This document shows positions 20,566 to 31,366 of a stretch of DNA of 64,000 bases, piece after piece. The stretch is from Mesodorylaimus sp. YZB2_4 (lineage: Eukaryota; Nematoda; Enoplea; Dorylaimida; Dorylaimidae): contig JASANH010000724.1 of the NCBI GenBank assembly GCA_030248295.1, forward strand, positions 1-64,000, written 5' to 3'. Positions within the stretch are counted from its first letter, which is position 1. Each line of letters opens with the position of its first letter. Below the pieces are notes generated by a model. That model saw nothing but the letters and a program-made list of their open reading frames with translations, did not search any database and had not been told where the DNA came from. A program made the translations under genes and the position numbers.

Positions 20566-20718
20566 GGGTGTACTGATTGAAGGCTTTGGGTGTACTTGTG
20601 CGTACTTTTCAGAATAGATTTTGGGATTTTACATGCTTGATTCTGATTGGCTGGGGTGTACTTCGTGTGATCACAAAGTTGGGTGTACCTACAGTCACCT
20701 TGTCTGGTGAGGGTGTAC
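20566..20718 (+). repeat. Five exact GGGTGTAC octamers
   Basis: GGGTGTAC occurs at 20566, 20588, 20654, 20681 and 20711, all on the plus strand, at uneven spacing, directly after the 51 bp array. Spacers are not alike, so it is not a simple tandem repeat. It could be a cluster of protein-binding sites. Confidence 0.7.
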
Positions 20719-20951
20719 AGGCTCATTCGCACAGCAAACTTCGAGCATGCGACTTTCCCGCAATTAAAAATTTGAATTTAAAAATATAATCACCCATTCG
20801 ACTTAGATATCAAAAAAGAAAGACATTTTTCCTTGAGAACACCGAGTCAACAACCTTTTAGAAAAATGGCAAAAATCACTAACAAAAACTATTTTTTTGC
20901 TTCTATCGAGTACGAGTCGGTAATGCGTGTGCGCGCCTTCACAACAATGCC

Positions 20952-21145
20952 GCTCTAAAAAAACACTGGATTCGGTTTTCCACTGTCATCACCCTGTTCT
21001 GCGGCAATGAAGGCCGCACACGCCTTCCCGAAATAGGACGAATCTTTTGCCGCAATTATCGGTGGCGGTTTCAGTTTCGGGCGAGAAACTGGCCTTTGGT
21101 GATGTCGTGGCCGGGGCGGTGTCGACAGGCGGCTTCTCCTTTTTC
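20952..21145 (-). CDS. Possible coding exon, Pro/Arg-rich, unrecognised
   Basis: Minus-strand frame ending in TAG at 20955-20957. It reads RPVSRPKLKPPPIIAAKDSS and then YFGKACAAFIAAEQGDDSG. An acceptor-like site, TCAGAAAAAGG read on the minus strand near 21148, could open the exon. Two frames look protein-like, so the assignment is weak. No family recognised. Confidence 0.3.
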
Positions 21146-21399
21146 TGAAATGGAAGGTAAAAGTCACCAGAATCATGGCCCCATTTTCAAGCTCTCTCGA
21201 ATGAACAAAAAAATCACCCCTCAAATTCAAAACGTGGGTCCTCCACCTACATACCCAATACCAGCCTACCTTGGGGATCAGTCCGCTGGTCGTTCTATAC
21301 GTCCACCTTGGCCAGCACAAGCTTTAACAGCAGGTGCATCCCTCGGCCACACTCAGAGAGCGAAATATTACCATCGAAAAAAATTATTCAAGAAATAAG

Positions 21400-22280
21400 A
21401 AAATTATTGACCGTCGCCTGTCGCTGCTGAAAGCAACACTGGTCTGTTTCGGGGCCGACTTGGTCTGGCGTGGCGCTTGCTCGCGGCTAGGCTCACCAAC
21501 CTTGCATAGCCAGCTGATAGTTTTTTCTGACTCCCTCCTGTTCCTGACAGCCTTCTGGTTCTACCAGTTTTAAGAAGAGAGTCTTGAGCTCGAGTTCTGC
21601 CTAGGCTGCTTCCCTGATCTACATGGAATCTATCTGGGCGGGCGGGGCCTGCTCATCTCTGTTTTTTCGTACTCTTAATCGCATGAAACCCCCTCATTGG
21701 CGCACCTTCGCGGATTTAATACTTATCACCCATGTATGATATATGTCAAACTTGATCTTATGTGTTTTTAGTTTTTGAATTCCCGCTCTTCATTTGAATA
21801 ACTTAAGTCCCTATCACTCCCCCCCATTTTGAAAAATTGGAGTTAAGAACCATTTTTCTCCCGTTACTTAAAAGTTGAGAATTAAATTCCCCGCTTCTGT
21901 AATTAAGTCTAGAAATTTCAAACGCTGGTTATAACAGAAATTGTCTTAGATTATCCGCAATTGGTTTTCTAAAGCTCGCTCGAAACTCCTTTTTTGCGCT
22001 CACATATTTGGCCGAGTCAAGCCAGCGTGGTGTATCGAAATTCTCCGCTTTCGAGAAAGCTTTGCCACGAGGTAAAAACTTTTTGTTGCTCTTTTCTACC
22101 CCTCATAGGCATTGATATTGTAGTGATCAACCATAGCGCCCAGTAGCCCGCCCAGCCTGTGTATTACGTGCTGTACGTAATCTCACCTGCATCTCCTGCG
22201 TCAGGCTTTTCTGCAGATGCTGTCAAGTCATAGCTCGTCCATAGCCAAGCACTATGCAGCGTACTCGGGGCTAGAAAGCA
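21400..22280. other. No gene seen
   Basis: AT-rich spacer with a few GC-rich islands; only short overlapping ORFs. Confidence 0.5.
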
Positions 22281-22294
22281 AACAAGTAGACAAT

Positions 22295-22395
22295 AATTTT
22301 ATGCGCAGGCGGGGGTCGAACCATCGCCTGTTAGTGGGCACCTATCAGGAGAGGCAGACGCCTTGCCCGCCCAGGCTACGACCAGGGCAACTACG
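22295..22395 (-). repeat. tRNA-derived SINE-like fragment 1
   Basis: Read on the minus strand: an A-box-like TAGCCTGGGCGGGCAAGGCG, then TCTGCCTCTCC, and a B box ATGGTTCGACCCC. Box spacing (about 45 bases) fits a tRNA, but the acceptor stem does not pair and the anticodon arm is imperfect, so it is a tRNA-derived repeat head and not a tRNA gene. It shares GGYGTCTGCCTCTC with fragment 2. Confidence 0.65.
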
Positions 22396-22752
22396 CTATA
22401 GCTCCAGTTCAGCACAGGTGATGTGAATAAGAATAGCCAGGACTGATTCAAGGTTTTTGCATTGAGCGAGAAGCAGGCATCTTCGGGGACTTGAGAAACT
22501 TGACTGCTGGCTGGTCAAGGTTTACAGGGAAATCTCCTGTGAATTACAACATACTGCTCAGTTTTTGGTTTCCCCTCTTCTAGTTATCAGTAATAGGCAT
22601 CCTAAATGATGCCGGGGCCAAGTTTTTGAAACATAAATGTTCGTTTTTGGAAAAGAGTCTTTCCAGTTCTATTTTAAGTTTTAGCCATCATAAAAAATTC
22701 TCGTTCCTCCCGCATTTGTGAAAATCAGCTCAGGAAAAATTGATAGGGTAGG

Positions 22753-22845
22753 GGCTGTGGCCATGGCCCAGCAGGTTAAGGTGTCTGCCTCTCACGCTGG
22801 GTGCGCATACTGGAGAGGGTTTGACTCCTGCCTTGGTGAGAAGTG
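22753..22845 (+). repeat. tRNA-derived SINE-like fragment 2
   Basis: A box ATGGCCCAGCAGGTTAAGG, then GTCTGCCTCTCACGCTGGG, an extra loop, and B box AGGGTTTGACTCCTG. The TCTCACGCTRGRTGCGCA segment is shared with fragment 3 at 26885. Acceptor stem absent. Confidence 0.7.
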
Positions 22846-22859
22846 GCTCTGTAGCCCCG

Positions 22860-24270
22860 TCCTTTGTCATAGAACATGTTAAAAAACGACTGTGTTTCCA
22901 GGTTTTTCCAAGCTCGTTCCGTTTTATCGCTGGTCGTGTCATTGCCAGAACCCTTGTCGCTGGTCATTTTTTCAGCACTCTCTTCGCGAGTAAGTAGATA
23001 TATTTCTCGTCCTGTTTCTCTCCAATATGTCGCCATTCACCAGCTTTTCGAGATGGCACTCTTCTAACAGGCCAAGCTTATTATAGAGCTTATCTAGGGC
23101 TAGCTGCTAGTTCTTCTCAGACGCCCTATAGACGCTATAGAATAGTCTCTTTTAGTAGTTATCTCAACTAGTTTCCACAGCAAAGCAGCTTTTTCAATCA
23201 TTATACATTCTCAGGGAGCCGAAAAATCTTTTTCCTCTGTTAAATTTGCAGCCATTCTCAGGTGCACTAAATTTTGAATTTTGTGATATTCAGGTGCACT
23301 GAATTCTTCGGTTGATCTCACAATTAATTAAACAATATTCATTTCAGAAAGAACGGAAGATGGATGTTGTGGAAATAAAAAAGAGAGCAATAAAAAAGTG
23401 AAGTATGAGCGGCTAATGATTCACGGAGCCATTTCAAAAAGGGTGGAACCGATTAATCTTGTTCCGCAATCGTGGTCCAAACGTTGACATACTACACAGG
23501 ACTAAAGGGCCAAAATTTTCGATCGGGTTTTGATGCAGGCGAGTATTTCAAAAACGTGAAATCCAATTTGAGGCCAGACAATTTGTTTCGAGCGGCGCAT
23601 CCTCGGCATTTTTGTCATTGTTGGGGAACGAATGATAGAAATAGCAAAAAGCCAGGAAAAAAAAGAAATTAAGGCGTTCATGGTTTGAGAGATTGTGGTT
23701 ATATGGAGTTGAACTGAATTTTATCTAGTCGTAGAGTAAAAGCAATGTGTAATTTTTACGTAACAGTGTACTTTATTTTTTATTTGAGAGAAGCCCAGAG
23801 GGTGAACATAAAGATGCATATTGTGGTGTTTGAACAAGGAGGATCAATTGTCAAGGCGAATTTATACTTCACTGAGGGCACGGGACGGGTGGGGGCGGGC
23901 TGTAGCGCGGGCCGCCCGTGAAGGGTTCTTCGCCACCCCGGTGGACGGGCCGCTTTGTCTGCAACAAGCGGGACGACATTTCATGATGACACAGAACGAC
24001 TGAGTTTTTTACTGCTGGAACGTAATGACTTATAACTCTGTGCCGACGAGCAGGTGACTCCCTGATTAATTATAGTGCAATCTGGCTCACAAAAATTTCC
24101 TCCTGTTATGATTTACTCTGTTCCACAGAAAATAGCATTGCTAAATTGGCTAAATACACGTTTCTCACCTTCAATCACAAATCACACAAAACATATGATG
24201 TAAAAATGCGTTTAGAATATGTAAATTCCGACTTTCAATGGAAAAACAAACGGCCCTCTTTTACTTTAGC
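22860..24270. other. No confident gene; one protein-like stretch
   Basis: 23472-23672 has an open frame with NLFRAAHPRHFCHCWGTND but no supporting splice borders or homology I can name. 23860-23960 is markedly GC-rich (GGGCGGGCTGTAGCGCGGGC). The rest is spacer. Confidence 0.35.
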
Positions 24271-25000
24271 CCCCCCCCCCCAATTAGTTATTTTTCTTGC
24301 CGTTCACTTTAGCGCTTCAGCAACATATAGCAAAGGCCATATGAAACCTGCAGGTACCTAAAACCACCCCCCTCAAATTACATTGACACACCGGAGAATG
24401 ATTTTCAGTCGCTTATGTATCTACTAAAGATCCCTTCTCATGAAGTTGAAACAACTAGATCATCATCTCCTAACACCCGTTAATGATATTCCAACTCTTT
24501 AAACCTAACTCCACATTTTTCCGTCATTGGGAGGGCCGGCTCCCGACGTTATCCTGCTAGTACCACTACCGTCATACACCCCCTCCCTCCTCCCCCCCCC
24601 CCCTAGGTCGGGCCTTCACCTCCCTTCCCCCCCCTCAGCAGACCCCTTCTCCCTAAATTTCAGTTGACACTCTACTCATATGGCATAGTCCGTATTACAA
24701 TTCGTACTAACCAAATGCCAATAAAATCACATCCCCAACATAACGCCAAATTATAATCTGCCCGAACTACAACCGGCCTTATTTTTTCAGCCAACTTTCA
24801 ACCGCACACTCTTCTTTCTTTCTTATAGCCCTTGGATCCTTCCCATTATCCAACCCACCACCAATGGTCAATTTGCCCTCTCCCGCTTTTTTACTTTTCG
24901 CCTTTAAGACATTCTCCGCTTAAGGGGCTGACATTTTTTTTTATACTTTTTTCCCTTTTCCACCCTCACTGGTTGCGCAATTAAAGACTCGTTACCCTGA
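24271..25000. other. G-poor, C/T/A-rich strand-asymmetric tract with poly-C runs
   Basis: The plus strand has very few G except in short words, with C runs at 24282-24291 and 24592-24602 and CCCCCC at 24632. No ORF. The composition resembles the tract at 38520-40280. Confidence 0.7.
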
Positions 25001-26870
25001 CCTATGCAGAACAATATAATACATTTTTACATTTTCATTCTGGAAACATCCGAACCCTTTTACGCGTATGGATTGGCTTCGAGTCGGGTACGAGGGCACG
25101 CACGACCCTTATCAGTTTCTTTTGTTCAATTATTGTTTACGATAAATTTTTTCATCGGTTTCAATCCCACTGGCCCCAGACTAATCTACGATGTCACATT
25201 TATCAAATTTTCTTCATTTTCCATAATACGCCAGAAAAACAACCATAAGAACACTGGTAGCACAACTCTAACTACACAATCTTTTTTTCCACCTTTCGTT
25301 GGTAAAATTTTTTCACACCTCTCTGCCTCTTTTTCCCCTTTTTTTTTCCTTCTCTTTGGCCCTGCTACTGACGTCATTGACGATGAGTCACCGTTTTCAT
25401 TCTGGAAAGTGACACAAGAAAATACTTCGAGTGACATTGCATGAGAAGCGGAGATACAATGTCTTCAATGTAAGGGACTGAAACTTCGCGAAACCCGTTT
25501 GTGTCCATCCGGTCGAATGGCCTGTCAAACGCTGGATAGATCCTGGAAAATAACACGATTTGATGGCGATGGGTGTCAAAGCGGAAAATCATTCTGCTCG
25601 AGAAGTCAGGGGATCGAATGAAGCTCATCTTTCAATTTTCAGACGCATATTATGGTCTGCTACAGATCCCAGTCTAACTTTATGCCGAATAAAACCATCG
25701 GTGTTTAATGAAGTTGGCTGGGTTGTGACCTACAGACCTAACCGCACCACACTCACTGATGCTTACCCAAAATCCGCACGCGGTACGGGGTGAAGCGATG
25801 GTTGCGCCGAGCGCCCGGAAGACGAGCCATTGACTTCCTTGAACCAAAAAAAACGATAGGACTTCTTTACTCTATGAAACGACGTGGAATGAACACTGAC
25901 TGATCCATGGATAGACGCCCCTATTTATACCCTTCCTAATACACGTGCCTGGTAAGAGCTGGTCTATCAGAACAAATAGGCACACCAGGGAACAGGTCTA
26001 ACTCAATGATATGAGATAAAAGTGACACAATGCGAAACAGGCTGCAGCGCGGGGCCTGGCCCTCGATCCAGAACATATTACCAGTGCACACCTAATCAAA
26101 CATCACAAACTGGGTATATTATAATGTGTGAGGATCCATTCGTAATCAGGGCCTGGTACCGTGCTTGTCATAGAGAAATGAATGTCAACGGAAAATCGCG
26201 CGGTTGAATTCGACTTCAAAATACCCTTATCCCAAGTGTTTCACGAAAAAGAATGCACCTACTTTGTAATATGTCGTAATGATGAAAATGACGAGAGCAA
26301 GTGGCAGCGAGACATTCAGGAAGGTTTTCTGGGCGGAATTTCAGAAAATAAAATAAAAATGTCATAGAGATATTTCTTCCCAATCGTCTTTTCAAATCGC
26401 ACGCTTGCCAGAAAGTTAGGTCTGAAGAAAGGTGAAAATTAAATACTTGGCAAACGCTGACTAAATTTTCCATTCGATATTCTGATTCTGCGATGAAAAA
26501 TGTGCAAGAAATTCTCATCTTAAAAATTTTCAGTCGAAATGGCGAAAAGTAGTTTAGAGGAGAATATGAACGGGTCGAGTTGCAATAAGAACGACACTTA
26601 TTGCCATTTCGCCCGCAAACTGGCCGACCGCGCGCGGGTGAATGGTAACGCTTATACTTTTTTCGGCTACCGACGGGCTGGTTTGTAGCGTTTATACTTC
26701 CAGAGGGCGCGGGTCGACGGGTAACGGGCCAAGCCCAGTCTACAGTGAGCTTGAAACTTCTTTTCACCCCTGTGCGACCCTCGCCTGGCCCTCACCCTCA
26801 TTGAAGTATAAACTCGCCTTCAGCGCCTGCATGCAGTAGGTCTGGGAGTAAATAAGTTTCCTAGCAACTT
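25001..26870. other. No confident gene
   Basis: Several overlapping ORFs on both strands (25004-25444 plus; 25374-25628 and 26216-26767 minus). Only the minus frame at 25400-25628 (IVLFSRIYPAFDRPFDRMDT) looks mildly protein-like. No motif, no clear splice structure. Confidence 0.35.
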
Positions 26871-26879
26871 TTCGCATCA

Positions 26880-26945
26880 AAGGTGCCGATCTCTCACGCT
26901 AGATGCGCACTTAGAGTGGAGGGTTCGACTCCCGCCTCAGTAAAA
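26880..26945 (+). repeat. tRNA-derived SINE-like fragment 3 (5'-truncated)
   Basis: It starts inside the A-box region (AGGTGCCGATCTCTCACGC) and keeps ATGCGCACTTAGAGTGG and a perfect B box, GGTTCGACTCC, followed by CGCCTCAGTAAAAAAAG. Same family as 22753-22845. Confidence 0.7.
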
Positions 26946-27184
26946 AAAGATTGACAAATATATTCCTTGACCCCAAGTATGGTGTGTAGTGCTTTCTGCT
27001 GATAGTGTATGCCATGACGCGTAGGCAGGGTTGACAATCAGCGCGTCAGCAATGGAAAGTCACAGCCATGTAGCATAGTTTTGTCATAAGTAAAGAGGAT
27101 TAGCCCGTATGCTTAGAGATGATATGGGGATGCTAGCTACATAGAAGAAAATAAAATAAGTCTTCCGTCATATGGAGACGCCAA

Positions 27185-27571
27185 GTGGGTACATCCACAA
27201 TTACATCGAGCAAGATTGCCTCTGCCTCAAGCGGGCCCACCATCATCCAAACGCCCATAATCGATAAACTCCGATGCTCGCTCCGTCGATGCCGTCCGCG
27301 CCCACCATCGCCACTGAAGCCGTCAAAAATACTGCAGCCACGGGCACCATATCAGGAGACGAGACGCCAGAGGATGACACCACGAACACTCTTGGAATTC
27401 ATGAATCCACCCGGCCAAGGCGATCCTTCCACCTCGCTAATCATTACTGTCAATTCGCAAGCGGCCGCCACGATGGAGGCAGCCAACATCGGCGACACCA
27501 AGAATGCAGCCACGACTGCGCTGCATGAAGACGTACCGGTATATAATCCATATCGCGATGATCCTCCGTGA
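27185..27571 (+). CDS. Hypothetical low-complexity ORF, 128 aa
   Basis: Rich in Pro, Ser, Thr and Ala, ending PVYNPYRDDPP. A second open frame (27274-27528) overlaps it, which weakens the case. The translation begins at a GTG-like start and not at a convincing ATG. It could be the tail of a retroelement gag or a spurious frame. No domain is visible. Confidence 0.25.
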   Translation: MGTSTITSSKIASASSGPTIIQTPIIDKLRCSLRRCRPRPPSPLKPSKILQPRAPYQETRRQRMTPRTLLEFMNPPGQGDPSTSLIITVNSQAAATMEAANIGDTKNAATTALHEDVPVYNPYRDDPP

Positions 27572-28148
27572 TGGTGAAAAGTGGCGAGGAGAATAGTTAG
27601 GGTCGCGAGAAATATAGGGGCGAATAAATTGTAATTTCGTTGAGTTGAAAAAAGAAAATAGAAATAAAAGAGCTTGTGCAACAATGATAACATGTATGTA
27701 ACTTTCTTGAAGAGACGATCATCACTGCGTATCATCAGAAAATGTAGGGCTAGCTCACACACGGTCGATTGGTGGAACCGTCGAGCACATCGATCGTCAC
27801 CTTCCCTCGTCGTTTAGTTCAGTATAAGACTAGGCTGGGGATGATAAGCATTCGCTTGCTCTGAAAAAGAAAGCATGTCGGTTTTTCAAAGAATTGATCG
27901 CACTTATTTTATAAATATGTACAGTGGCGTGAACTAGTCTGGGTAAACCATAAGATATATGACAGCCGACAAAGCTGAAAAAAGCTTTTGATCAGCCCGC
28001 CCGATAACCAGAGACGACACCACCAGAGTCGCCTCCTTAAATTACGCACAGTGTGGGTGCCTATTGTTATAATTTTTTTAGCTCAGTGCTCGCGAGATTC
28101 AGAAGCGTAGAGTTTTGCACTACTCGCCCGCTCGCCTGATCTGCGAGG
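27572..28148. other. No gene seen
   Basis: Spacer with an A-rich segment (AAAAAAGAAAATAGAAATAAAAG near 27650) and no motif-bearing ORF. Confidence 0.45.
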
Positions 28149-28149
28149 G

Positions 28150-28157
28150 TATAAAAG
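28150..28157 (+). promoter_or_regulatory. TATA box upstream of the 28.2 kb ORF
   Basis: GGGTATAAAAGGC is a near-consensus TATA element. Transcription should begin about 30 bases downstream, near 28180, beyond the first ATG (28165) and ahead of the ATG at 28210. This decides the preferred start. Confidence 0.6.
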
Positions 28158-28209
28158 GCTGAGCATGAACCATGCTCGTCAGAGGAAGCTAAGGTCACTT
28201 TTTTCTAAC

Positions 28210-28545
28210 ATGAAAATATCGGCTTCTTATTACGGTTGGAGGATCAAAGTGTCGAAGCGGGTGCTGGCGAAGGTGGAAAAGGTGCATGGATCTCAAAGAA
28301 ACGCCATGGATCAGCAACGACTCAAGCAACCATCATACTTTCACGATCAAAATTGTAGGATGCTGATATATCAAGCGATTGAGGAAGGCGATAAAAACTG
28401 TTTCGGAAACACTCAAATTTATCGACTGCGATTCGATCGTGATATTGGGTTTGATAGTTATATGAAATGTTCAGTCGGTGTCGTGCATCTTGTTGTGAAG
28501 AATAGAGAGGTGGTGACAGCCTATCCAAGGCGTGACTTTTGCTGA
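28210..28545 (+). CDS. Uncharacterised 111 aa protein, possible RNase-toxin-like fold
   Basis: A single-exon frame; ATG 28210 is preferred over 28165 because of the TATA position. No signal peptide or membrane span. The C-terminal part reads FDRDIGFDSYMKCSVGVV and then HLVVKNREVVTAYPRRDFC. The pattern of hydrophobic strands ending in a V-V-T-A-Y-P motif is common at the end of small bacterial RNase toxin domains of the barnase/EndoU/colicin/RelE group and of DUF4258-like proteins. The resemblance is motif-level only. If real, it would be an RNase domain gained from bacteria; catalytic residues cannot be assigned. It could also be chance, though the TATA box and an uninterrupted frame in decayed surroundings favour a gene. 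Confidence 0.4.
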   Translation: MKISASYYGWRIKVSKRVLAKVEKVHGSQRNAMDQQRLKQPSYFHDQNCRMLIYQAIEEGDKNCFGNTQIYRLRFDRDIGFDSYMKCSVGVVHLVVKNREVVTAYPRRDFC

Positions 28546-28632
28546 TAATGAGCTGAGTACTGGCTTGGTTTTATGTCTGCTAATGTTTTAGATAACCCCA
28601 CGCACTTGGCTTTAAAAGAGTTAGCGTATATA

Positions 28633-28788
28633 GCGTTAACGATAACGATAACGATATCATGTCGTTAACGACATTTTTTCAACGTCGTTAACGAAACAAT
28701 AACGATAACGATATTTTTTTTAATAACGGTAACGATAACGATATTCGTCCAAGAACGATATGAAATCGTTAATTATACCGTTAGTTCT
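28633..28788. repeat. Cluster of GTTAACGATAACGAT words with palindromes
   Basis: AACGAT occurs more than ten times, often as AACGATAACGAT, mixed with the palindrome CGTTAACG and complementary ATCGTTA words. Spacing is irregular. The region is able to fold on itself in many registers. Confidence 0.8.
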
Positions 28789-30476
28789 TAGTTGCAGAGT
28801 TGCAAGTTCGCACGCTTCAGAGGATTGTATTGACCACGATCGCAGGATCCAATTGTAAGTGAATTAATGCTGCATCAGTCTCCTTTAATACTCATATTTT
28901 TCCCAACCTTAAAACTGTACCAGACGCGGCGTCAGAAAGCACCTGCACTACTGGAGTGTCTAGAATGTCAACAGTGTTGTCGAAGATGTCGAGCAAGATT
29001 GAGGAAGTAACAAGCAAAAAGTTAAAAAAACTGTTGGTAACTAGAAGGGGCATGTTGAAAGTATTTTGATGAGACTTGTGCTTGGACAGCAGAAGTCCGA
29101 TTTTGCGCGCGTCATTGTAAAGTTAACGGGAGTATTTTTATGAATAGCAGGTACAGATCAGAATCCTCAATAAATAAGTACTTCAAAAAAGTTGCAGGAA
29201 GCTTAGAGCGCCATGAGTCTGCTAGAAATTCTCCTTGCCCAGATTCCTCAAAATTGGCTTTCCCACTTGGGCTCCGCGTGGAACCCACTCCAACCCAAAC
29301 AGAGTCCGCGTGGCCCCACGCCACACGCCATTCGGGAACCAAGCGTGAATGGCGCCTAGCCCACACGGTATAGAGTGTGTTCCACGTGACTTAGAAATGA
29401 TTCGATATAGAAGCCATACAAGTATTCCATGCCCCACTCCGATCCAACTGCGCTCTATCCCTGGTTCTGGCTTCATGTTATTTTACTTCGACGTAGGCTG
29501 CACATACCTTCAAACGCAAACTACAAGCACATGCCAAGTGTAGACAATCGCCACCACATACCTTCCCTAATAAAAAGCACAACGTTTCGGCTGATGTGAC
29601 AGCTTATCCTTCATACTTCTGTCTGGAGCAAAGGCTATGCTAGACCATGAATAAACGTTTCTCGCTGGGCGTACTTCTATTGCAAGGACGGTCGCTGCTA
29701 CTCGTTGTCTTGTCTGTACTGACTCGACAGCAAATGCATTTTTTTCCAGGCTAGCTGTCGCAGACACGCTGGAGAGCGATTAATTGCTATGAAATAATTG
29801 GCACCAATAAAACCGCGATGGCGGAAGCGCCCGGTCGTAGTTATTATACTTCTTTTTTAAATCAGCAGAAGGACTTTGAAACACTCACGCTTTTGCAATA
29901 GGTTGTCGCTACCTGAGAATCAATATTATTCTTTTTATTTTTATACTTTGTTTATTGGTTACTTTACATCAATTTGCTTGGTACACTGTCATTGTCCGTC
30001 CGTACTCTACTGCCACGGCCTTGACAAATGTAACGGTTGATTTTGTGGAGAACCTGGAGGAAACTGAAAGCGAACCCACACGATTCTAGTTCTTTTATAT
30101 CTCGCACGCTGTGGCAATTGGTATCATCATAATTATACCACTAATTGGTTTACTAATTTTAATTCGCTTCTCATTGATCACCTGCGCTTAAAACCGCAAA
30201 GTATAAAAAATAGTTTGCAAAATAGGCACACGAGACTTTTGACGGAAGAAAGAAGGGTGACAGTTGTCATTCTTGTGGGCTGTTTCATATTATTAAATTT
30301 CCCATCGGCTTCTCAAACGCATTAGCTCTGGTCACATTCAGATTGGATTATGAGGCGACCCTAAAAATGATACCATCAATTCACTTAATTGTAGAAGCCG
30401 CAAATTTTCTTGTTTTCGCAAAGAATGTACATCCACTTTAGCCCATATTCTCGAGAAATGTGGTTCTAAGCGTATT
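28789..30476. other. No confident gene
   Basis: An exon-like block at 28925-29070 (VLSKMSSKIEEVTSKKLKKL, acceptor TACCAG) is the only protein-like stretch. Overlapping ORFs at 29112-29543 on both strands look like chance in GC-rich DNA. Confidence 0.35.
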
Positions 30477-31000
30477 ATGTGCGCCTCGTGCCTCGACCGT
30501 ATCTGGACACGTGGCACGGCTACTATGGTGACTACGCAAGGTACTGCACTCCAGCGTACCTTTGCACATCGATTGGTGATATTGTTTCGAATACCCGCCA
30601 CCAGCATAGACTCGTCGACTGTGGCTGGTGCTGCGTCTTGCGTGCTTCCATATCCATTTCACGCCGCCGCTTTGGTGAACTCAGTTATCCCCACTGACGT
30701 GCAGTCTCTCCCTGCCAACCTGCAGGTGCGAGGCAGCGTGCTCGCGTTGGGGGGATTGGCCGTATTGAACACCTCTTTAGTTTATGTCAGCGATTCGAAT
30801 GGGTGTTGCGTCAAATGGGTGATCTGCCACCTGCGTTGGTGGAGAGGGGAAAATCGGGAATGACTTTGCCTTCCGGCACGCAGTGCGGTAATACGGGATG
30901 CGCCTACGAAGTGACGAAGGCGATCTATACGATCCACGGAAGGTTTCGGATGAACAAGCGGACTTGTACTGAGAGTTGTTCATCGCAAAGCGAGGGTTAG
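30477..31000 (+). pseudogene. Unrecognised coding remnant with one frameshift
   Basis: Two plus-strand frames join near 30805: the first (30477-30863) carries VNSVIPTDVQSLPANLQVRG and VLALGGLAVLNTSLVYVSDS; the second (30803-31000) continues LRQMGDLPPALVERGKSGMT to SEG and a TAG. The two together read like one about 170-residue protein broken by a single-base change. No family recognised. Confidence 0.4.
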
Positions 31001-31366
31001 TTAGGCATGAAGAAGCACAACGTTATTGCTGCAGTTTTGCCATTGGCGGCTTGCGTGCCACCGGCCCCTAGCAGTGGTCTGGTTTCGTCAATGACTAGGG
31101 GAACGTTGCCCGGTGGACGTGCCATATAGGGCAGTTTGCTCATTGGGCGCGCACACATTTTTGTCGGCGCCGCTTACACCAGACCCAACCTGACATGCTG
31201 CGCGAAAGGAGATAGGGAGGGGGCGAAAATTGCGATCAGACCACAGGAGCATAAGAGCACAGTTTTTTGGCGAATAAATAACAAATTTTACTATAATTCA
31301 ATTTTTTTTCTCACTTGCCCTTTCGTAGCGAACTTTTTAAATAATTTGAGTTGAGCGGAGCTCTGA
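31001..31366. other. No gene seen
   Basis: A short ORF (31136-31354) with a T-rich end and no motif. Confidence 0.4.

Noticed and set aside
22295..22845. Functional tRNA genes
   Set aside because: A and B boxes are present but acceptor stems do not pair and anticodon arms are irregular; repeated related fragments point to SINEs.
26216..26767. 183-codon minus-strand ORF as a gene
   Set aside because: No recognisable domain, several competing ORFs on the plus strand, no splice or promoter signal.
27185..27571. Proline-rich secreted or structural protein
   Set aside because: A second frame is equally open over most of it and there is no credible start; kept only as a low-confidence ORF.
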